DNA from: Bacillus sp. AFS041924 | Lineage (GTDB): Bacteria > Bacillota > Bacilli > Bacillales > Bacillaceae_G | DNA length: 52,007 bases | Assembly: GCF_002577195.1 (NCBI RefSeq) | Contig: NZ_NULG01000020.1 | Location: 1 to 52,007 of the forward strand | Direction of reading: 5' to 3' | In this document: piece after piece, positions 45,550 through 52,007 of the stretch | Layout of the letters: every line of letters begins with the position of its first letter | Numbering within the stretch: the first letter of the stretch is position 1 | Made by a program: the position numbers and the translations under genes | Notes under the pieces: generated by a model | What the model was told of the DNA's origin: nothing | The model's database searches: none | Seen by the model: only the letters and a program-made list of their open reading frames with translations

Positions 45550-46017
45550 TTAAATAAGTTGTTCTTTTAGTTTGTACTCTTCAATTAATCGATTATTTTG
45601 ATACTCACCTTTAACATATTGAGTAATTTGATCTTTAATATTAGGAAATAAGACGATTTTGTCTAATTCATTAATTGGAATCCACAGTACATCAGTTTGA
45701 TTTGGATCTGGGTTAATTGGCAGAGTTGGGACTGAGCCTTCTTTAATATGACAGCGGAACATTAAACTCAATCCATGTACTTTATGTCCAGTCATATGGG
45801 GTGCATTTTCAGAAACAAATACTAAATCTCCGACCTCAACTTCTACACCTGCTTCTTCAAAAGCCTCTCTTTTTACCGCTTCAATAATTGTCTCACCAGG
45901 TTCGGTTCCACCAGCTGGTAAGTTGTAATGAATCCCGTCCTCATCTGTAAATTGAATTAATAAAACTGAATCATTTTCAACGATTAATGCACATGCTCTT
46001 ACACGAATATGGTACAT
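45550..46017 (-). CDS. NUDIX hydrolase
   Basis: A 155-residue enzyme, using the ATG at 46017 behind GGGGGCGG (an ATG seven codons upstream is possible). The full Nudix box is visible: GGTEPGETIIEAVKREAFEE followed by AGV, fitting G-x5-E-x7-REUxEExGU. The remainder (FRCHIKEGSVPTLPINPDPN, then VLWIPINELDKIVLFP) has the usual ADP-ribose/nucleotide-type Nudix fold. It hydrolyses some nucleoside diphosphate derivative; the substrate is not readable. It is downstream of the arginine operon, separated by a terminator. Confidence 0.93.
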   Translation of the reverse strand: MYHIRVRACALIVENDSVLLIQFTDEDGIHYNLPAGGTEPGETIIEAVKREAFEEAGVEVEVGDLVFVSENAPHMTGHKVHGLSLMFRCHIKEGSVPTLPINPDPNQTDVLWIPINELDKIVLFPNIKDQITQYVKGEYQNNRLIEEYKLKEQLI

Positions 46018-46115
46018 ATTACTTCCGCCCCCAATCATAGTGATTATTCCATTATCTAAAAAATTAATGCAACTTTCAATCTATTTTTACAAATAGTCAA
46101 ATAGCCCTAAACAAA

Positions 46116-46151
46116 AAGAGGCATCATGGTATATGTCCATGCATGCCTCTT
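46116..46151 (-). terminator. Terminator of the arginine operon
   Basis: Arms AAGAGGCATCATGG and CCATGCATGCCTCTT (one bulge) are flanked by A- and T-runs on both sides, just after the argD stop codon. Probably bidirectional. Confidence 0.8.
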
Positions 46152-46170
46152 AGTTTTTGCTTACCTTATG

Positions 46171-47334
46171 TTATTTTACTTGGCTATTTAAAAAATAGGC
46201 AGAAAGTACTTGTTTCATAATTTGGATTGCTTCATCTATTTCTTCAAAAGATACATTTAATGGTGGCAATAACCTAAGTACATTTGCTCCCGCAGTACCA
46301 ACGATTAAACCATTTATTAAAAATTGATTAACTAATTGATCAACTGGAAGAGTTAACTCGATCCCAATCATTAACCCTTTACCGCGTATTTCTAAAATTT
46401 GAGGAAACTCATTTTTTACTTCAGTTAATTTATCAAATAAATAAGTTCCTTTATCTTTTACATCATTTAAAAATGTATGATCGTTAATAATATTAATTGT
46501 TTCAAAAGCTGTCGCCATTGCTAAATAATTTCCGCCAAATGTAGAACCGTGCGAACCGGGTGATAACGTACTAGCTAATTTATTTTTGCCAAGCATTGCC
46601 CCAACGGGAAAGCCGTTCCCTAAGCCTTTTGCTAACGTAATAATATCTGGATTTAATGGAGTTTGTTCATAGGCAAACATTGTTCCTGTTCTGCCCACTC
46701 CGGTCTGTACTTCATCAACAATGAGTAATAATTCATGTTTTTCACAAAGAGTTTGAACCCCTTCAAAAAAATCATTATTACCAACGATTACACCACCTTC
46801 ACCTTGAATTACCTCCAAAATAATTGCACCAGTATTTTCATTAATTTCATTTTGTAAAGCATTTAAATCATTGTATGGTACATATGTAAAACCACTTAAC
46901 ATTTCGCCGTAACCTTCATGAACTTTTGACTGACCTGTAGCAGCCATTGATCCAAATGTACGACCATGAAAGCTTTGTTTAAAACTAATTATATGCGATT
47001 TACCAGTATGCTTTTTTGCTAATTTTATTGCTGCTTCATTTGCTTCTGTGCCACTATTACAGAAAAATACTAATCCATCCTTAAAGCTTTTTACTAAAAC
47101 TTCAGCTAGCTCTTCTTGTTTTTTAATTGTGAATAAGTTTGATACATGCCAAATTGACTCTACTTGTTCTTTCAATACATTTACAACTTTAGGATGACAA
47201 TGACCTAAGTTACAAACAGCAATACCACTTAAAAAATCTAAGTACTTGTTATGTTCGTCATCAAACAGGTAAGTACCTTTTCCAATAAGAAAATTAATTG
47301 TTTTTTTATGATAAGTAGGGAATAAATTACTCAC
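46171..47334 (-). CDS. argD: Acetylornithine aminotransferase
   Basis: A 387-residue class III PLP aminotransferase that makes N-acetylornithine from N-acetylglutamate semialdehyde and glutamate. The PLP phosphate site is FFCNSGTEANEAAIKLAKKH, the ring Asp is D207 (IVDEVQTGVGRTG), and the Schiff-base Lys is K236 in ITLAKGLGNGFPVGAM. Size and motifs fit ArgD. The GTG start overlaps the end of argB by eight bases, so it is translationally coupled. Last gene of argC-argJ-argB-argD. Confidence 0.96.
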   Translation of the reverse strand: MSNLFPTYHKKTINFLIGKGTYLFDDEHNKYLDFLSGIAVCNLGHCHPKVVNVLKEQVESIWHVSNLFTIKKQEELAEVLVKSFKDGLVFFCNSGTEANEAAIKLAKKHTGKSHIISFKQSFHGRTFGSMAATGQSKVHEGYGEMLSGFTYVPYNDLNALQNEINENTGAIILEVIQGEGGVIVGNNDFFEGVQTLCEKHELLLIVDEVQTGVGRTGTMFAYEQTPLNPDIITLAKGLGNGFPVGAMLGKNKLASTLSPGSHGSTFGGNYLAMATAFETINIINDHTFLNDVKDKGTYLFDKLTEVKNEFPQILEIRGKGLMIGIELTLPVDQLVNQFLINGLIVGTAGANVLRLLPPLNVSFEEIDEAIQIMKQVLSAYFLNSQVK

Positions 47335-48097
47335 TTAACACAACTCCTTTTGTAAAAACTGTACCGTTAATCGTTCCATTTTCATTTAAGAAATTCTCAC
47401 CAACAATTGCAACTGACTTTACAACATTTAATGCATTTAAAGCACTTGTCACTTTTGGGATCATACCACCATAAATTGTATTTTCATCGATTAATTGTTC
47501 AACCTTGCTTGGGGTAATCTCTTGAATTAAATTATTTTCTTGATCCAAGACGCCATTTGAATTTGTAATAAAACAGAGTAATTCCGCATTCATTGCCTTG
47601 GCAATACTTTTGGCCGCTTCGTCTGCATTAATATTATATTTTTGACCAATTTTATCTACTCCTACAGGTGAGATAACTGGTACATAATCATTACTAAGTA
47701 ATAAATCTAATAGTTTCGTATTTACTTCTTCAATCTCGCCAACCCAGCCTAATTTTCCTTTATTAAAAAGTGAAGCTTCTAATAATAGATTGTCACATCC
47801 TGATAGTCCAATCGCTTTTAAATTATACTGATTACATATAATCGTTAAATCCTTATTTATTTTTCCGTTTAACACGTATTCTACAATCTCTAATACCTCG
47901 GTTGAAGTTTTACGAATGCCGTCTTCCATTTCTATTGGAATCGAGAATTTTACTAATAAGCTATTAATTAGTGGTCCCCCACCATGTACAAGGATGACCC
48001 TTTTGCCGCTCATTTTTAATTGGTTTATATTTTCAAAGAATGTATTTGATAAGTTATGGATTAAACTACCTCCAAGTTTAATGACTACTGTTTCCAT
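47327..48097 (-). CDS. argB: Acetylglutamate kinase
   Basis: A 256-residue amino-acid kinase that phosphorylates N-acetylglutamate, the second step of arginine synthesis. The nucleotide/substrate loops are VIKLGGSLIHN and VILVHGGGPLINSLLVKF. Later come PVISPVGVDKIGQKYNINAD and the ATP-binding IYGGMIPKVTSALNAL. It is of the short, arginine-insensitive type lacking the N-terminal regulatory helix, as expected where the cyclic pathway uses ArgJ. It starts behind AAGGGGG, 14 bp after argJ, and overlaps argD. Confidence 0.96.
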   Translation of the reverse strand: METVVIKLGGSLIHNLSNTFFENINQLKMSGKRVILVHGGGPLINSLLVKFSIPIEMEDGIRKTSTEVLEIVEYVLNGKINKDLTIICNQYNLKAIGLSGCDNLLLEASLFNKGKLGWVGEIEEVNTKLLDLLLSNDYVPVISPVGVDKIGQKYNINADEAAKSIAKAMNAELLCFITNSNGVLDQENNLIQEITPSKVEQLIDENTIYGGMIPKVTSALNALNVVKSVAIVGENFLNENGTINGTVFTKGVVLSE

Positions 48098-48111
48098 TGA
48101 TCAATTCCCCC

Positions 48112-49335
48112 TTATGTGCGATAGCTTGCGTTTATTTTCACATAATCATAAGTTAAATCGCATCCCCATGCAGTACCAGCTGCATCTCCATCGTGTAAAT
48201 GGACATCAATATAAACAATTTCATTTTTCAAAGCGTTTTTTGCTTCTTCTTCATCAAATTCAACTGGCTTGCTACCAAATAATACAGTTACTCCATTAAT
48301 GGAAATGTCGATTTGATTAAAATTTCCTTCAATGCCGCTATATCCAATAGCACCAATAATTCTTCCCCAGTTTGCGTCTTCTCCATAAACCGCTGTTTTT
48401 ACTAAATTTGACCCTACAATCGTTTTAGCGATTTGGTTTGCATTCTTTTGATTTGATGCACCGTTTACATTAACTTCTATTAACTTAGTTGCCCCTTCAC
48501 CATCTCTAGCAATCTTTTTAGCTAAATCCTCACAAACTAATTGAAATGCGGCAACGAAATTTGCCCAATCAGGATGAGTTTTCGTTAATTCCTCGTGCTC
48601 TACTGCTCCATTTGCCATCACTAAAACCATATCATTCGTTGAAGTATCTCCATCAACAGTAATCTGGTTAAATGTTTTATTTGTCACTTCTTTTAATAAC
48701 GCTTGCAATTGATCTGAACTAATCGTAGCGTCAGTTGTTACAAAACCAAGCATAGTTGCCATATTTGGGTGAATCATCCCAGAGCCTTTAGCAGATCCAG
48801 CAATCGTAACAATCTTGCCGTCTATCATAACTTCATAGCAAGTCGTTTTAATCACAGTATCTGTTGTTAAGATGGCCTGACCAAAATCTTCACCATCGTC
48901 TAACTTATTTCCAAGCGTTAAATTATCAATGCCGCTTTTTAATCGATCCATTTTTAAATATTCACCAATTACGCCAGTCGATGCGATAGCGACTAAGTGC
49001 TCTGGTAAATTAAGGTGTTTTGCGCACCAAGCTCTCATTAAGTAGGCATCGTCCTCTCCTTTTTTACCTGTACACGCATTTGCACAACCACTATTTACTA
49101 AAACAGCCTGAAGCTTATTACTATATGCAATACTTTTTTTCGTCATACTAATTGGAGCAGCTGGAAATAAATTCAATGTGTAAACTGCCGCAACTGAAGC
49201 AGGCTTTTTTGAATAAATTAATCCTAAATCTTTACGTTTATAACGTAGACCTGCATGAACTCCACAAGCATAGAAACCATTTGGTGATGTAATTGTTCCA
49301 TTTACTTTTTTTATATTCTTTTCTTTAGTAATCAA
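48112..49335 (-). CDS. argJ: Bifunctional ornithine acetyltransferase/N-acetylglutamate synthase
   Basis: A 407-residue member of the DmpA-like fold that recycles the acetyl group from N-acetylornithine to glutamate and may also use acetyl-CoA. The self-cleavage site is visible at A193-T194 in HPNMATMLGFVTTDA, with T194 becoming the nucleophile. Other marks are VLVNSGCANACTG and TVDGDTSTNDM. The start is TTG behind AAGGAGAG. It follows argC by 13 bp. Its presence means that the operon runs the acetyl-cycling pathway. Confidence 0.96.
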   Translation of the reverse strand: MITKEKNIKKVNGTITSPNGFYACGVHAGLRYKRKDLGLIYSKKPASVAAVYTLNLFPAAPISMTKKSIAYSNKLQAVLVNSGCANACTGKKGEDDAYLMRAWCAKHLNLPEHLVAIASTGVIGEYLKMDRLKSGIDNLTLGNKLDDGEDFGQAILTTDTVIKTTCYEVMIDGKIVTIAGSAKGSGMIHPNMATMLGFVTTDATISSDQLQALLKEVTNKTFNQITVDGDTSTNDMVLVMANGAVEHEELTKTHPDWANFVAAFQLVCEDLAKKIARDGEGATKLIEVNVNGASNQKNANQIAKTIVGSNLVKTAVYGEDANWGRIIGAIGYSGIEGNFNQIDISINGVTVLFGSKPVEFDEEEAKNALKNEIVYIDVHLHDGDAAGTAWGCDLTYDYVKINASYRT

Positions 49336-49348
49336 CTTCTATCTCTCC

Positions 49349-50380
49349 TTAAGGAAATATTGGTGAAAATTGTAAACCCGTTTCATCTGGTAAATCTAAC
49401 ATAATATTCATATTTTGAATCGCTTGACCTGCAGCACCCTTCACAAGGTTATCAATGACAGAAACGATAGTGATTCGATTTGTACGATCATCATAAGTTG
49501 CGTATAAATCACAAAAATTAGAACCATAAACATCTTTTGTACAAGGGATCCCGTCTCTTACTCTTACAAAATAGGAATCTTCATAACTTTGGTTATATAT
49601 TTCTTTTATTTCTTCGTTACTAATTTCACGTGTTGAATTAACATAGATTGTTGACAAAATGCCCCTTGTCATTGGAATCAAATGTGGAGTAAACGAAATA
49701 AAATCCTGAGTTGAATCAATTGATCCAATAAATTGTTCGATTTCAGGTATATGTTGATGTTCAGTTATTTTATACGCCGTTAAATTCTCATTTCGATTCA
49801 TAAATTGAGTAATTTGATTCGCGGTTTTTCCAGCACCAGAAATTCCAGATTTCGCATCTACCACGATTGAATTTTTCGCAACAATTCCAGCTTTTAATAA
49901 TGGTGCGATTCCTAATAATGTAGCTGTTGGATAACATCCAGGATTAGCTATTTGATTCGATTGCATAATAGCTTCTCGATTAAGTTCTGATAGTCCATAA
50001 GTAAATTCGTTTGTTTTTGCAAAACAAGGATGTGTTTGTTTATACCATTTTTGATATGTTTCTTCTTTCTTTAAACGGAAATCTCCTGATAAATCAATTA
50101 GTTTTGTTTTTGAAAAATCAATCTCTTCCACTAATTCACTACTAACTCCATGGGGTGTCGCAAAAAACAAAATATCATTTTCAGAAACTGATATATTTTT
50201 ATTCCACTTTTTTATTGGCCCACTAGTATTTGTAGGCAAATGTGGATAATACGCAGACAAATCTTCAGTATAATCTGATGTTGAATAAAAATTCATACCA
50301 CTTATTTCCGGATGCATTGAAAGTAATCTAATTAATTCTAGACCACCATAACCAGTTGCTCCCATAATACCGACTTTCAT
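49349..50380 (-). CDS. argC: N-acetyl-gamma-glutamyl-phosphate reductase
   Basis: A 343-residue NADPH-dependent reductase that forms N-acetylglutamate semialdehyde. The start is the ATG at 50380, behind AAAAGGGG; the longer open frame to 50485 runs through the promoter and is not coding. The Rossmann motif is VGIMGATGYGGLELIRLL. The catalytic Cys149 lies in NPGCYPTATLLG, the partner region is TEHQHIPEIEQ, and the tail is DNLVKGAAGQAIQNMN. First gene of the argCJBD operon, controlled by a promoter that overlaps ARG-box-like sequence. Confidence 0.96.
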   Translation of the reverse strand: MKVGIMGATGYGGLELIRLLSMHPEISGMNFYSTSDYTEDLSAYYPHLPTNTSGPIKKWNKNISVSENDILFFATPHGVSSELVEEIDFSKTKLIDLSGDFRLKKEETYQKWYKQTHPCFAKTNEFTYGLSELNREAIMQSNQIANPGCYPTATLLGIAPLLKAGIVAKNSIVVDAKSGISGAGKTANQITQFMNRNENLTAYKITEHQHIPEIEQFIGSIDSTQDFISFTPHLIPMTRGILSTIYVNSTREISNEEIKEIYNQSYEDSYFVRVRDGIPCTKDVYGSNFCDLYATYDDRTNRITIVSVIDNLVKGAAGQAIQNMNIMLDLPDETGLQFSPIFP

Positions 50381-50413
50381 TTTAATATCCCCTTTTATAA
50401 AATTATATTCCCC

Positions 50414-50460
50414 ATTATAAATATGAATAAATATAAAATCAATTGTATTTTTATAAATAA
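50414..50460 (-). promoter_or_regulatory. argC promoter with candidate ARG boxes
   Basis: Minus strand: -35 TTGATT (50437-50442), 17-bp spacer and a perfect -10 TATAAT (50414-50419). The spacer holds ATATTTATTCATATTT, and the complement TATGAATAAATAT closely fits the ArgR/AhrC half-site pattern TnTGAATwwwwAT. A second similar stretch (TTTATAAAAATACA) lies just upstream. This is expected for arginine repression by blocking the polymerase. Confidence 0.65.
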
Positions 50461-50569
50461 TTGAAAATAAAAAAAGATTAACCATTTTCCATGATTAATC
50501 TTTCATTATTTTTTTATTGTATTCTATAAATAAAAATACAGTACAACTAGTTAAATGAATTGATCTAGG

Positions 50570-51790
50570 TTATAAATAAAACTCAAATACTTTCGCTATT
50601 TTTTCCTTAATTCGATCTTTAAAAGGTAAGCTTTTCAAATAGGCAGGCGTAATTTCAAAAGCATGATTAAATACATTGGCTAATTTTGGTTCAACTTGAT
50701 TAATAAATTGTTGGTCATAAATATAGCAATCTAATTCATCCGTTAAATGAAATGACCGTGAATCAAAATTCACTGTGCCGATCATTAAGACCTTATCATC
50801 AATTTTTATAACCTTACCGTGAAAAATACCCTTTTTATACCCGTATACTTTAATATTATTTTTCCAGGCTTGCTTTATATATGGGATTGCTGCTTGTTCT
50901 ACTAAAAGTGCATCTGACTTATGTGAATATAATATTTTTACATCAATTCCATTATTTGCAGAATCTTTTAATGTATTCCAGATGAGTTTATTATTAGGTA
51001 TAAAATAAGGGGAATAGATTGTAATCGAATGTTTTGCCTGTTTAAACAATTTACTATATTCTTTATCGATCCCTATTTTAGTATAAGAAACAAATTGATG
51101 TTGGCTTTTCCCAACCTTTTTACTGATCTCCATTTGTGTAATTTTTTGGTCTGAATTTTTTCTCCAATCATGTACAAATTGCTTTTCTAACCCTTCAACA
51201 CCACTCCCTACTAAACGAAGCTGAACATCTTCCCATGGTATTAATCCTTTTTTTTCATCTATATACTTTTTACCTATATTGAATCCACCAATATAGCCAA
51301 TTTCCCCATCAATAATCGTCATTCGACGATGATTTCGGTTATTTATTGATGCAAAAAAATAAGACAATTTAGGTTTATTAAAATAAGTAAAATGGACTCC
51401 ATGATCAATTAAAGATTTTCTTTCTTTCCGTTCTAATAAAATTCCACCTAAACGATCGACTGCATAATATACTGGAATTCCTTCGTCACTTTTCTTTTTT
51501 AAGATATCTAGAAATTCATGTGATACTCGATCATTCGATACAGAAAAAAAATAGATATGCACTTCTTTTTTTGCATTTCTAATGTCATCAAATAATTGTT
51601 TATTTAATTTTTTGCCATTCAAAAAAATAGACAAATCGCTATTTCCCATTGGATAAGTTATAGGCTTTTTTGCATAAATATTTTCTTTTTGAGCATATTC
51701 CATTTCAATTTCATTTAATGCAAATAAAATGACCAATAACGAGAATAACAGTACTAAAGTTTTAAAAATGAATTTTAATATTTTTTTCAT
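50570..51790 (-). CDS. Phospholipase-D-type cardiolipin synthase (YwjE-like)
   Basis: A 406-residue membrane-anchored PLD-superfamily enzyme with an N-terminal TM helix (about 5-26) and two HKD motifs. The second (IFHGKVIKIDDKVLMIGTVN followed by FDSRS) is canonical. The first reads NHRRMTIIDGEIGYIGGFN (H154, R156, D161), with Arg in place of the usual Lys, a variant I also associate with YwjE-type relatives. It probably joins phosphatidylglycerol molecules into cardiolipin, but a PLD with another lipid or nucleic-acid substrate is possible. The start is behind GAGGAAG. Separate from the arg operon. Confidence 0.88.
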   Translation of the reverse strand: MKKILKFIFKTLVLLFSLLVILFALNEIEMEYAQKENIYAKKPITYPMGNSDLSIFLNGKKLNKQLFDDIRNAKKEVHIYFFSVSNDRVSHEFLDILKKKSDEGIPVYYAVDRLGGILLERKERKSLIDHGVHFTYFNKPKLSYFFASINNRNHRRMTIIDGEIGYIGGFNIGKKYIDEKKGLIPWEDVQLRLVGSGVEGLEKQFVHDWRKNSDQKITQMEISKKVGKSQHQFVSYTKIGIDKEYSKLFKQAKHSITIYSPYFIPNNKLIWNTLKDSANNGIDVKILYSHKSDALLVEQAAIPYIKQAWKNNIKVYGYKKGIFHGKVIKIDDKVLMIGTVNFDSRSFHLTDELDCYIYDQQFINQVEPKLANVFNHAFEITPAYLKSLPFKDRIKEKIAKVFEFYL

Positions 51791-51929
51791 ATCTTCCTCT
51801 TATTGTTGTTTGGCATAAAAGTATTTTTTGAAAAAAATGACATAAATATCCATATATATTTTTTATAATTAGCATTTTTTTGTTTAAGCGTCTCTACTAT
51901 TTATGAATCAATTTATTTCTATTAAAAAG

Positions 51930-52007
51930 GCTTTGCAAAAAAAGAATGTTGATTTTCCATTCCAGGTACTTCGCTTCCCTTAGCCTCCCTCCGGGGTCTA
52001 AAGTTTC
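51930..52007. repeat. Partial dispersed repeat at the window edge
   Basis: The last 80 bases (containing CATTCCAGGTACTTCGCTTC and CCTCCCTCCGGGGTCTAAAG) are G+C-rich compared with the A+T-rich intergenic DNA before them. They resemble a repeat element I associate with intergenic regions of several Bacillus genomes. The element is cut by the window end. Confidence 0.3.

Overview
The window looks like the chromosome of a low-G+C, spore-forming member of the Bacillaceae. The signs are a small acid-soluble spore protein, strong AGGAGG-type ribosome binding sites, frequent TTG and GTG starts, and many lipoproteins and secreted subtilases. I cannot name the species from sequence alone. I see no rRNA, tRNA, CRISPR array or intact insertion sequence.

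Layout. Positions 1-6500 are a decaying accessory region. It holds a SASP gene, an FtsK/SpoIIIE-type DNA motor back to back with a frameshifted tyrosine recombinase, and then a row of broken genes: an unidentified 3' end, an MFS tail, two frameshifted chromate transporters and the end of a gamma-glutamyltransferase. A few very small ORFs follow. Positions 6589-11406 hold a two-gene unit: a HupE/UreJ-type membrane protein and a secreted phosphoesterase with PQQ-like repeats. Positions 12511-16026 encode a large secreted subtilase. The stretch after it contains short remnants, including the tail and terminator of a second, lost subtilase. Positions 17909-21078 are a reduced AI-2 (lsr) operon: lsrK, a cupin and lsrF are intact, lsrR is gutted, and no transporter genes are present. 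Positions 21489-25960 carry small secreted or lipid-anchored proteins (excalibur, SIMPL, DUF4822, ankyrin), a 40-codon ORF with a clear promoter, and a 21-bp tandem repeat.

Positions 26311-30364 hold a peptide-binding lipoprotein, an M20 amidohydrolase and a divergent LD-carboxypeptidase, which together suggest scavenging of cell-wall or other peptides. Then come a YerD-like glutamate-synthase-domain protein, a two-component system, and a 1387-residue subtilase with cohesin-like and dockerin modules. After a lipoprotein, an acyl-CoA-ligase-like enzyme, an M50 protease, an antibiotic-kinase-like protein and a NUDIX hydrolase come the arginine genes argC-argJ-argB-argD in one operon, with a visible promoter overlapped by ARG-box-like sequence. 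A phospholipase-D-type cardiolipin synthase closes the window.

Most notable: (1) a 12-base box, AATTCCCCCAAT, lies 13-14 bp upstream of matching promoters for the cohesin/dockerin subtilase and for an unknown 40-aa acidic protein; (2) the AI-2 processing genes survive without their transporter or regulator; (3) two pairs of homologous gene tails show loss of duplicated secreted-protein genes.
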